Positions 1 through 9,776 of a stretch of 64,000 bases of DNA are shown one piece after another. The stretch lies in assembly GCF_027744825.2 (NCBI RefSeq), contig NW_026527089.1, forward strand, positions 62,001 through 126,000, read 5' to 3'. The DNA is from Synchiropus splendidus (taxonomy: Eukaryota; Chordata; Actinopteri; Syngnathiformes; Callionymidae). Within the stretch, counting starts at the first letter, position 1. Every line of letters begins with the position of its first letter. Both the position numbers and the translations under genes were made by a program. The notes beneath the pieces were generated by a model, which made no database searches, was not told where the DNA came from, and saw only the letters and a list, made by a program, of their open reading frames with translations.

Positions 1-940
1 GCACAATGCACAAAAACGCTTTTCAGCCTGAGATAAGGTGGGTTTCGGAACGCCAAACATAAAAGTGTTGTTAACTTTCGAAAAACACTTCAGAGAGCTT
101 AGATTTGATGTGCACCTACTAGAAAGACCCTTTCTGCTATAGTGGGAGGTTAAAATTTCATGTTCTGAAGCTTCCCTGAAAAGTTATGGCACAATGCGTA
201 AAAACGCTTTTCAGCCTGAGATAAGGTGGGTTTCGGAAAGCCAAACATAAAAGTGTTGATAACTTTGGAAAAACACTTCAGACAGTTTAGATTTGATGTG
301 CAACTACTAGAAAGACCCTTTCTGCTATAGTGGGAGGTTAAAATTTCATGTTCTGAAGCTTCCCTGAAAAGTTATGGCACAATGCACAAAAACGCTTTTC
401 AGCCTGAGATAAGGTGGGTTTCGGAACGCCAAACATAAAAGTGTTGATAACTTTCGAAAAACACTTCAGAGAGCTTAGATTTGATGTGCACCTACTAGAA
501 AGACCCTTTCTGCTATAGTGGGAGGTTAAAATTTCATGTTCTGAAGCTTCCCTGAAAAGTTATGGCACAATGCGTAAAAACGCTTTTCAGCCTGAGATAA
601 GGTGGGTTTCGGAACGCCAAACATAAAAGTGTTGATAACTTTGGAAAAACACTTCAGACAGTTTAGATTTGATGTGCAACTACTAGAAAGACCCTTTCTG
701 CTATAGTGGGAGGTTAAAATTTCATGTTCTGAAGCTTTCCTGAAAAGTTATGGCACAATGCACAAAAACGCTTTTCAGCCTGAGATAAGGTGGGTTTCGG
801 AACGCCAAACATAAAAGTGTTGATAACTTTTGAAAAACATTTCAGACAGCTTAGATTTGATGTGCAACTACTAGAAACACCCTTTCTGCTATAGTGGGAG
901 GTTAAAATTTCATGTTCTGAAGCTTCCCTGAAAAGTTATG

Positions 941-1128
941 GCACAATGCACAAAAACGCTTTTCAGCCTGAGATAAGGTGGGTTTCGGAACGCCAAACAT
1001 AAAAGTGTTGATAACTTTGGAAAAACACTTCAGACAGCTTAGATTTGATGTGCACCTACTAGAAAGACCCTTTCTGCTATAGTGGGAGGTTAAAATTTCA
1101 TGTTCTGAAGCTTCCCTGAAAAGTTATG
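941..1128 (+). repeat. F-prime monomer (M6), a D/A hybrid
   Basis: This unit begins like D (G at 79, C at 95) and ends like A (C at 98 and 115), with the switch at 96-98. It is followed by B, as an A-ending unit should be. Copies are M6 (941), M27 (4889), M56 (10341) and M81 (15041). The first three share a rare change in the last bases (GTTATGTC), showing descent by block copying. M151 at 28202 is a second D/A hybrid whose switch lies further right (T at 98, C at 115), so it looks like a separate crossover. Confidence 0.75.
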
Positions 1129-2068
1129 TCACAATGCGTAAAAACGCTTTTCAGCCTGAGATAAGGTGGGTTTCGGAACGCCAAACATAAAAGTGTTGAT
1201 AACTTTGGAAAAACACTTCAGACAGTTTAGATTTGATGTGCAACTACTAGAAAGACCCTTTCTGCTATAGTGGGAGGTTAAAATTTCATGTTCTGAAGCT
1301 TCCCTGAAAAGTTATGGCACAATGCACAAAAACGCTTTTCAGCCTGAGATAAGGTGGGTTTCGGAACGCCAAACATAAAAGTGTTAATAACTTTGGAAAA
1401 ACACTTCAGACAGTTTAGATTTGATGTGCAACTACTAGAAAGACCCTTTCTGCTATAGTGGGAGGTTAAAATTTCATGTTCTGACGCTTTCCTGAAAAGT
1501 TATGGCACAATGCACAAAAACGCTTTTCAGCCTGAGATAAGGTGGGTTTCGGAACGCCAAACATAAAAGTGTTGATAACTTTTGAAAAACACTTCAGACA
1601 GCTTAGATTTGATGTGCAACTACTAGAAAGACCCTTTCTGCTATAGTGGGAGGTTAAAATTTCATGTTCTGAAGCTTCCCTGAAAAGTTATGGCACAATG
1701 CACAAAAACGCTTTTCAGCCTGAGATAAGGTGGGTTTCGGAACGCCAAACATAAAAGTGTTGATAACTTTGGAAAAACACTTCAGACAGTTTAGATTTGA
1801 TGTGCAACTACTAGAATGACCCTTTCTGCTATAGTGGGAGGTTAAAATTTCATGTTCTGAAGCTTCCCTGAAAAGTTATGGCACAATGCACAAAAACGCT
1901 TTTCAGCCTGAGATAAGGTGGGTTTCGGAACGCCAAACATAAAAGTGTTAATAACTTTGGAAAAACACTTCAGACAGTTTAGATTTGATGTGCAACTACT
2001 AGAAAGACCCTTTCTGCTATAGTGGGAGGTTAAAATTTCATGTTCTGAAGCTTCCCTGAAAAGTTATG

Positions 2069-2256
2069 GCACAATGCACAAAAACGCTTTTCAGCCTGAG
2101 ATAAGGTGGGTTTCGGAACGCCAAACATAAAAGTGTTGATAACTTTCGAAAAACACTTCAGAGAGCTTAGATTTGATGTGCACCTACTAGAAAGACCCTT
2201 TCTGCTATAGTGGGAGGTTAAAATTTCATGTTCTGAAGCTGTCCTGAAAAGTTATG
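2069..2256 (+). repeat. A/B fused monomer M12 with the GCTGTCC end
   Basis: M12 begins as A but ends GCTGTCC, an ending otherwise seen only in B units M34 (6205) and M63 (11657). In the sister block the same place holds a separate A (M33) and B (M34). M12 thus appears to be A and B joined by a 188-bp deletion, and it is followed by C as expected. This single loss explains why the block at 377-4324 has 21 monomers and its copy has 22. Confidence 0.85.
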
Positions 2257-3384
2257 GCACAATGCACAAAAACGCTTTTCAGCCTGAGATAAGGTGGGTT
2301 TCGGAACGCCAAACATAAAAGTGTTGATAACTTTTGAAAAACACTTTAGACAGCTTAGATTTGATGTGCAACTACTAGAAAGACCCTTTCTGCTATAGTG
2401 GGAGGTTAAAATTTCATGTTCTGATGCTTCCCTGAAAAGTTATGGCACAATGCACAAAAACGCTTTTCAGCCTGAGATAAGGTGGGTTTCGGAACGCCAA
2501 ACATAAAAGTGTTGATAACTTTCGAAAAACACTTCAGACAGCTTAGATTTGATGTGCAACTACTAGAAAGACCCTTTCTGCTATAGTGGGAGGTTAAAAT
2601 TTCATGTTCTGAAGCTTCCCTGAAAAGTTATGGCACAATGCGTAAAAACGCTTTTCAGCCTGAGATAAGGTGGGTTTCGGAACGCCAAACATAAAAGTGT
2701 TGATAACTTTGGAAAAACACTTCAGACAGTTTAGATTTGATGTGCAACTACTAGAAAGACCCTTTCTGCTATAGTGGGAGGTTAAAATTTCATGTTCTGA
2801 AGCTTCCCTGAAAAGTTATGGCACAATGCACAAAAACGCTTTTCAGCCTGAGATAAGGTGGGTTTCGGAACGCCAAACATAAAAGTGTTAATAACTTTGG
2901 AAAAACACTTCAGACAGTTTAGATTTGATGTGCAACTACTAGAAAGACCCTTTCTGCTATAGTGGGAGGTTAAAATTTCATGTTCTGACGCTTTCCTGAA
3001 AAGTTATGGCACAATGCACAAAAACGCTTTTCAGCCTGAGATAAGGTGGGTTTCGGAACGCCAAACATAAAAGTGTTGATAACTTTTGAAAAACACTTCA
3101 GACAGCTTAGATTTGATGTGCAACTACTAGAAAGACCCTTTCTGCTATAGTGGGAGGTTAAAATTTCATGTTCTGAAGCTTCCCTGAAAAGTTATGGCAC
3201 AATGCACAAAAACGCTTTTCAGCCTGAGATAAGGTGGGTTTCGGAACGCCAAACATAAAAGTGTTGATAACTTTGGAAAAACACTTCAGACAGTTTAGAT
3301 TTGATGTGCAACTACTAGAAAGACCCTTTCTGCTATAGTGGGAGGTTAAAATTTCATGTTCTGAAGCTTCCCTGAAAAGTTATG

Positions 3385-3572
3385 GCACAATGCACAAAAA
3401 CGCTTTTCAGCCTGAGATAAGGTGGGTTTCGGAACGCCAAACATAAAAGTGTTGATAACTTTCGAAAAACACTTCAGAGAGCTTAGATTTGATGTGCACC
3501 TACTAGAAAGACCCTTTCTGCTATAGTGGGAGGTTAAAATTTCATGTTCTGAAGCTTCCCTGAAAAGTTATG
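3385..3572 (+). repeat. Type A monomer (exemplar M19)
   Basis: Type A has C at 79, G at 95, C at 98 and C at 115 (TTTCG, AGAGAGC, GCACCT). The C at 79 creates the 8-bp palindrome TTTCGAAA at positions 76-83, including a TTCGAA site and one extra CpG. I count 68 A units among the 340. Most end with C at 174 and are followed by B. Four (M73, M89, M123, M130) end with T at 174; three of these are followed by another A and one by D. A subgroup with T at 119 (CCTATTAG) marks one lineage: M48, M101, M142, M198, M213, M235, M258, M280 and M318. Confidence 0.9.
3460..3467. other. TTTCGAAA palindrome specific to A and F units (shown in M19)
   Basis: C at position 79 makes an 8-bp palindrome with a central CpG in A and F units. 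B, D and E have TTTGGAAA and C has TTTTGAAA, so the site is absent there. From the type counts about 80 of 340 units carry it. It gives a restriction and methylation landmark at the scale of the higher-order repeat rather than the monomer. It is not a match to the CENP-B box beyond TTCG and a few bases. Confidence 0.75.
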
Positions 3573-3760
3573 GCACAATGCGTAAAAACGCTTTTCAGCC
3601 TGAGATAAGGTGGGTTTCGGAACGCCAAACATAAAAGTGTTGATAACTTTGGAAAAACACTTCAGACAGTTTAGATTTGATGTGCAACTACTAGAAAGAC
3701 CCTTTCTGCTATAGTGGGAGGTTAAAATTTCATGTTCTGAAGCTTTCCTGAAAAGTTATG
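3573..3760 (+). repeat. Type B monomer (exemplar M20)
   Basis: Type B is the only main type with GT at positions 10-11 (ATGCGTAAAA), with G at 79, T at 98 and A at 115. I count 68 units; hybrids carrying the same GT add 11 more. There are two subtypes at position 174. Units with T (GCTTTCC) are mostly followed by C, otherwise by A. The 21 units with C (GCTTCCC) are followed by E in 18 cases. The second subtype is what a B-to-D crossover would leave, because B and D are otherwise alike downstream of position 11. A subgroup with C at 114 (GTGCCACT) occurs at M95, M138, M252, M273 and M276. Confidence 0.9.
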
Positions 3761-3948
3761 GCACAATGCACAAAAACGCTTTTCAGCCTGAGATAAGGTG
3801 GGTTTCGGAACGCCAAACATAAAAGTGTTGATAACTTTTGAAAAACACTTCAGACAGCTTAGATTTGATGTGCAACTACTAGAAAGACCCTTTCTGCTAT
3901 AGTGGGAGGTTAAAATTTCATGTTCTGAAGCTTCCCTGAAAAGTTATG
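3761..3948 (+). repeat. Type C monomer (exemplar M21)
   Basis: Type C has AC at 10-11, T at 79 (ACTTTTG), C at 95, C at 98 and A at 115. I count 67 units. The T at 79 lies exactly where type A has the C of a CpG, so C may descend from an A-like unit by a C-to-T change at that CpG; this is inference. Four C units (M163, M170, M291, M304) end with T at 174 and are each followed by another C. C units with A at 149 (GGGAGATT; M105, M146, M262) mark one duplicated block. Confidence 0.9.
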
Positions 3949-4010
3949 GCACAATGCACAAAAACGCTTTTCAGCCTGAGATAAGGTGGGTTTCGGAACG
4001 CCAAACATAA

Positions 4011-4038
4011 AAGTGTTGATAACTTTGGAAAAACACTT
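4011..4038 (+). repeat. Short inverted repeat inside each monomer, 7-bp arms (shown in M22)
   Basis: AAGTGTT at monomer positions 63-69 and AACACTT at 84-90 are perfect reverse complements separated by 14 bases. The arms are kept in nearly all units, while three of the type-defining positions (70, 71 and 79) fall in the loop. Such dyads occur in many centromeric satellites and have been linked to non-B DNA; any role here is inference. Confidence 0.7.
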
Positions 4039-4068
4039 CAGACAGTTTAGATTTGATGTGCAACTACT

Positions 4069-4083
4069 AGAAAGACCCTTTCT
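4069..4083 (+). repeat. Short hairpin-forming inverted repeat, 6-bp arms (shown in M22)
   Basis: AGAAAG and CTTTCT at monomer positions 121-126 and 130-135 flank the three bases ACC. The arms are almost unchanged along the array; rare units (M5 and M26 with GAAACACC, M10 and M87 with GAATGACC) break one arm, and G at 129 in M160, M167, M288 and M301 changes only the loop. It is the tightest dyad in the monomer. Confidence 0.7.
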
Positions 4084-4136
4084 GCTATAGTGGGAGGTTA
4101 AAATTTCATGTTCTGAAGCTTCCCTGAAAAGTTATG

Positions 4137-4324
4137 GCACAATGCACAAAAACGCTTTTCAGCCTGAGATAAGGTGGGTTTCGGAACGCCAAACATAAAA
4201 GTGTTAATAACTTTGGAAAAACACTTCAGACAGTTTAGATTTGATGTGCAACTACTAGAAAGACCCTTTCTGCTATAGTGGGAGGTTAAAATTTCATGTT
4301 CTGAAGCTTCCCTGAAAAGTTATG
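4137..4324 (+). repeat. Type E monomer (exemplar M23)
   Basis: Type E differs from D mainly by A at position 70 (GTTAATAA). I count 69 units. The bases around the HindIII site define subtypes with fixed neighbours. E units with GACGC (C at 169) are always followed by C (M8, M16, M29, M38, M58, M67, M83). E units with GCCTTCC (C at 172) and those ending GCTTTCC are always followed by A. The GACGC and GCC forms have lost the AAGCTT site, so they would show as gaps in a HindIII ladder. Subtypes with fixed neighbours mean that whole multi-monomer blocks, not single monomers, have been copied. Confidence 0.9.
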
Positions 4325-7300
4325 GCACAATGCACAAAAACGCTTTTCAGCCTGAGATAAGGTGGGTTTCGGAACGCCAAACATAAAAGTGTTGATAACT
4401 TTCGAAAAACACTTCAGAGAGCTTAGATTTGATGTGCACCTACTAGAAAGACCCTTTCTGCTATAGTGGGAGGTTAAAATTTCATGTTCTGAAGCTTCCC
4501 TGAAAAGTTATGGCACAATGCGTAAAAACGCTTTTCAGCCTGAGATAAGGTGGGTTTCGGAACGCCAAACATAAAAGTGTTGATAACTTTGGAAAAACAC
4601 TTCAGACAGTTTAGATTTGATGTGCAACTACTAGAAAGACCCTTTCTGCTATAGTGGGAGGTTAAAATTTCATGTTCTGAAGCTTTCCTGAAAAGTTATG
4701 GCACAATGCACAAAAACGCTTTTCAGCCTGAGATAAGGTGGGTTTCGGAACGCCAAACATAAAAGTGTTGATAACTTTTGAAAAACATTTCAGACAGCTT
4801 AGATTTGATGTGCAACTACTAGAAACACCCTTTCTGCTATAGTGGGAGGTTAAAATTTCATGTTCTGAAGCTTCCCTGAAAAGTTATGGCACAATGCACA
4901 AAAACGCTTTTCAGCCTGAGATAAGGTGGGTTTCGGAACGCCAAACATAAAAGTGTTGATAACTTTGGAAAAACACTTCAGACAGCTTAGATTTGATGTG
5001 CACCTACTAGAAAGACCCTTTCTGCTATAGTGGGAGGTTAAAATTTCATGTTCTGAAGCTTCCCTGAAAAGTTATGTCACAATGCGTAAAAACGCTTTTC
5101 AGCCTGAGATAAGGTGGGTTTCGGAACGCCAAACATAAAAGTGTTGATAACTTTGGAAAAACACTTCAGACAGTTTAGATTTGATGTGCAACTACTAGAA
5201 AGACCCTTTCTGCTATAGTGGGAGGTTAAAATTTCATGTTCTGAAGCTTCCCTGAAAAGTTATGGCACAATGCACAAAAACGCTTTTCAGCCTGAGATAA
5301 GGTGGGTTTCGGAACGCCAAACATAAAAGTGTTAATAACTTTGGAAAAACACTTCAGACAGTTTAGATTTGATGTGCAACTACTAGAAAGACCCTTTCTG
5401 CTATAGTGGGAGGTTAAAATTTCATGTTCTGACGCTTTCCTGAAAAGTTATGGCACAATGCACAAAAACGCTTTTCAGCCTGAGATAAGGTGGGTTTCGG
5501 AACGCCAAACATAAAAGTGTTGATAACTTTTGAAAAACACTTCAGACAGCTTAGATTTGATGTGCAACTACTAGAAAGACCCTTTCTGCTATAGTGGGAG
5601 GTTAAAATTTCATGTTCTGAAGCTTCCCTGAAAAGTTATGGCACAATGCACAAAAACGCTTTTCAGCCTGAGATAAGGTGGGTTTCGGAACGCCAAACAT
5701 AAAAGTGTTGATAACTTTGGAAAAACACTTCAGACAGTTTAGATTTGATGTGCAACTACTAGAAAGACCCTTTCTGCTATAGTGGGAGGTTAAAATTTCA
5801 TGTTCTGAAGCTTCCCTGAAAAGTTATGGCACAATGCACAAAAACGCTTTTCAGCCTGAGATAAGGTGGGTTTCGGAACGCCAAACATAAAAGTGTTAAT
5901 AACTTTGGAAAAACACTTCAGACAGTTTAGATTTGATGTGCAACTACTAGAAAGACCCTTTCTGCTATAGTGGGAGGTTAAAATTTCATGTTCTGAAGCT
6001 TCCCTGAAAAGTTATGGCACAATGCACAAAAACGCTTTTCAGCCTGAGATAAGGTGGGTTTCGGAACGCCAAACATAAAAGTGTTGATAACTTTCGAAAA
6101 ACACTTCAGAGAGCTTAGATTTGATGTGCACCTACTAGAAAGACCCTTTCTGCTATAGTGGGAGGTTAAAATTTCATGTTCTGAAGCTTCCCTGAAAAGT
6201 TATGGCACAATGCGTAAAAACGCTTTTCAGCCTGAGATAAGGTGGGTTTCGGAACGCCAAACATAAAAGTGTTGATAACTTTGGAAAAACACTTCAGACA
6301 GTTTAGATTTGATGTGCAACTACTAGAAAGACCCTTTCTGCTATAGTGGGAGGTTAAAATTTCATGTTCTGAAGCTGTCCTGAAAAGTTATGGCACAATG
6401 CACAAAAACGCTTTTCAGCCTGAGATAAGGTGGGTTTCGGAACGCCAAACATAAAAGTGTTGATAACTTTTGAAAAACACTTTAGACAGCTTAGATTTCA
6501 TGTGCAACTACTAGAAAGACCCTTTCTGCTATAGTGGGAGGTTAAAATTTCATGTTCTGATGCTTCCCTGAAAAGTTATGGCACAATGCACAAAAACGCT
6601 TTTCAGCCTGAGATAAGGTGGGTTTCGGAACGCCAAACATAAAAGTGTTGATAACTTTCGAAAAACACTTCAGACAGCTTAGATTTGATGTGCACCTACT
6701 AGAAAGACCCTTTCTGCTATAGTGGGAGGTTAAAATTTCATGTTCTGAAGCTTCCCTGAAAAGTTATGGCACAATGCGTAAAAACGCTTTTCAGCCTGAG
6801 ATAAGGTGGGTTTCGGAACGCCAAACATAAAAGTGTTGATAACTTTGGAAAAACACTTCAGACAGTTTAGATTTGATGTGCAACTACTAGAAAGACCCTT
6901 TCTGCTATAGTGGGAGGTTAAAATTTCATGTTCTGAAGCTTCCCTGAAAAGTTATGGCACAATGCACAAAAACGCTTTTCAGCCTGAGATAAGGTGGGTT
7001 TCGGAACGCCAAACATAAAAGTGTTAATAACTTTGGAAAAACACTTCAGACAGTTTAGATTTGATGTGCAACTACTAGAAAGACCCTTTCTGCTATAGTG
7101 GGAGGTTAAAATTTCATGTTCTGACGCTTTCCTGAAAAGTTATGGCACAATGCACAAAAACGCTTTTCAGCCTGAGATAAGGTGGGTTTCGGAACGCCAA
7201 ACATAAAAGTGTTGATAACTTTTGAAAAACACTTCAGACAGCTTAGATTTGATGTGCAACTACTAGAAAGACCCTTTCTGCTATAGTGGGAGGTTAAAAT

Positions 7301-9776
7301 TTCATGTTCTGAAGCTTCCCTGAAAAGTTATGGCACAATGCACAAAAACGCTTTTCAGCCTGAGATAAGGTGGGTTTCGGAACGCCAAACATAAAAGTGT
7401 TGATAACTTTGGAAAAACACTTCAGACAGTTTAGATTTGATGTGCAACTACTAGAAAGACCCTTTCTGCTATAGTGGGAGGTTAAAATTTCATGTTCTGA
7501 AGCTTCCCTGAAAAGTTATGGCACAATGCACAAAAACGCTTTTCAGCCTGAGATAAGGTGGGTTTCGGAACGCCAAACATAAAAGTGTTGATAACTTTCG
7601 AAAAACACTTCAGAGAGCTTAGATTTGATGTGCACCTACTAGAAAGACCCTTTCTGCTATAGTGGGAGGTTAAAATTTCATGTTCTGAAGCTTCCCTGAA
7701 AAGTTATGGCACAATGCGTAAAAACGCTTTTCAGCCTGAGATAAGGTGGGTTTCGGAACGCCACACATAAAAGTGTTGATAACTTTGGAAAAACACTTCA
7801 GACAGTTTAGATTTGATGTGCAACTACTAGAAAGACCCTTTCTGCTATAGTGGGAGGTTAAAATTTCATGTTCTGAAGCTTTCCTGAAAAGTTATGGCAC
7901 AATGCACAAAAACGCTTTTCAGCCTGAGATAAGGTGGGTTTCGGAACGCCAAACATAAAAGTGTTGATAACTTTTGAAAAACACTTCAGACAGCTTAGAT
8001 TTGATGTGCAACTACTAGAAAGACCCTTTCTGCTATAGTGGGAGGTTAAAATTTCATGTTCTGAAGCTTCCCTGAAAAGTTATGGCACAATGCACAAAAA
8101 CGCTTTTCAGCCTGAGATAAGGTGGGTTTCGGAACGCCAAACATAAAAGTGTTGATAACTTTGGAAAAACACTTCAGACAGTTTAGATTTGATGTGCAAC
8201 TACTAGAAAGACCCTTTCTGCTATAGTGGGAGGTTAAAATTTCATGTTCTGAAGCTTCCCTGAAAAGTTATGGCACAATGCACAAAAACGCTTTTCAGCC
8301 TGAGATAAGGTGGGTTTCGGAACGCCAAACATAAAAGTGTTAATAACTTTGGAAAAACACTTCAGACAGTTTAGATTTGATGTGCAACTACTAGAAAGAC
8401 CCTTTCTGCTATAGTGGGAGGTTAAAATTTCATGTTCTGAAGCTTCCCTGAAAAGTTATGGCACAATGCACAAAAACGCTTTTCAGCCTGAGATAAGGTG
8501 GGTTTCGGAACGCCAAACATAAAAGTGTTGATAACTTTCGAAAAACACTTCAGAGAGCTTAGATTTGATGTGCACCTACTAGAAAGACCCTTTCTGCTAT
8601 AGTGGGAGGTTAAAATTTCATGTTCTGAAGCTTCCCTGAAAAGTTATGGCACAATGCGTAAAAACGCTTTTCAGCCTGAGATAAGGTGGGTTTCGGAACG
8701 CCAAACATAAAAGTGTTGATAACTTTGGAAAAACACTTCAGACAGTTTAGATTTGATGTGCAACTACTAGAAAGACCCTTTCTGCTATAGTGGGAGGTTA
8801 AAATTTCATGTTCTGAAGCTTTCCTGAAAAGTTATGGCACAATGCACAAAAACGCTTTTCAGCCTGAGATAAGGTGGGTTTCGGAACGCCAAACATAAAA
8901 GTGTTGATAACTTTCGAAAAACACTTCAGAGAGCTTAGATTTGATGTGCACCTATTAGAAAGACCCTTTCTGCTATAGTGGGAGGTTAAAATTTCATGTT
9001 CTGAAGCTTCCCTGAAAAGTTATGGCACAATGCGTAAAAACGCTTTTCAGCCTGAGATAAGGTGGGTTTCGGAACGCCAAACATAAAAGTGTTGATAACT
9101 TTGGAAAAACACTTCAGACAGTTTAGATTTGATGTGCAACTACTAGAAAGACCCTTTCTGCTATAGTGGGAGGTTAAAATTTCATGTTCTGAAGCTTTCC
9201 TGAAAAGTTATGGCACAATGCACAAAAACGCTTTTCAGCCTGAGATAAGGTGGGTTTCGGAACGCCAAACATAAAAGTGTTGATAACTTTTGAAAAACAC
9301 TTCAGACAGCTTAGATTTGATGTGCAACTACTAGAAAGACCCTTTCTGCTATAGTGGGAGGTTAAAATTTCATGTTCTGAAGCTTCCCTGAAAAGTTATG
9401 GCACAATGCACAAAAACGCTTTTCAGCCTGAGATAAGGTGGGTTTCGGAACGCCAAACATAAAAGTGTTGATAACTTTTGAAAAACACTTCAGACAGCTT
9501 AGATTTGATGTGCAACTACTAGAAAGACCCTTTCTGCTATAGTGGGAGGTTAAAATTTCATGTTCTGAAGCTTCCCTGAAAAGTTATGGCACAATGCACA
9601 AAAACGCTTTTCAGCCTGAGATAAGGTGGGTTTCGGAACGCCAAACATAAAAGTGTTAATAACTTTGGAAAAACACTTCAGACAGTTTAGATTTGATGTG
9701 CAACTACTAGAAAGACCCTTTCTGCTATAGTGGGAGGTTAAAATTTCATGTTCTGAAGCCTTCCTGAAAAGTTATG

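Larger units (their letters stand above)
3949..4136 (+). repeat. Type D monomer (exemplar M22, used for composition)
   Basis: Type D has AC at 10-11, G at 70, G at 79, C at 95, T at 98, A at 115 and usually C at 174. It is nearest to the majority base at every site. I counted 73 G+C of 188 in this unit. With 41 units, D is the least frequent of the five main types, which fits its repeated loss by fusion with B. A subgroup with A at 143 (TATAGAGGG) has 11 members (M76, M90, M119, M126, M133, M204, M219, M241, M248, M324, M335); ten of them directly follow a B/C hybrid. Confidence 0.9.
3385..4324 (+). repeat. Reference A-B-C-D-E higher-order unit, 940 bp (5 monomers)
   Basis: M19-M23 show the basic order cleanly. 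Types are read from diagnostic monomer positions: 10-11 (AC, or GT in B), 70 (G, or A in E), 79 (C in A, T in C, G in B, D and E), 95 (G in A, otherwise C), 98 (C in A and C, T in B, D and E), 115 (C in A, otherwise A) and 174 (C or T). The same pentamer appears at 7521-8460, 38918-39857, 41738-42677 and 42678-43617, and in part almost everywhere. The five types differ at only a handful of sites, so they are close relatives. I infer that an A-B-C-D-E pentamer was an ancestral higher-order unit and that most of the window derives from it by deletion and duplication. Confidence 0.85.
377..8460 (+). repeat. 21-monomer block and its 22-monomer copy (about 4 kb each)
   Basis: M3-M23 (377-4324) and M24-M45 (4325-8460) have the same type order. 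They share rare marks: a C unit with ACATTT and GAAACACC (M5 and M26), F-prime with GTTATGTC (M6 and M27), E with GACGC (M8 and M29, M16 and M38), and a C unit with CACTTTAG and GATGC (M13 and M35). The offset is 3948 bp up to M12 and 4136 bp after it, because M12 is an A/B fusion. Private differences such as CCACACA in M42 and GAATGACC in M10 show some divergence after the duplication. Confidence 0.88.
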
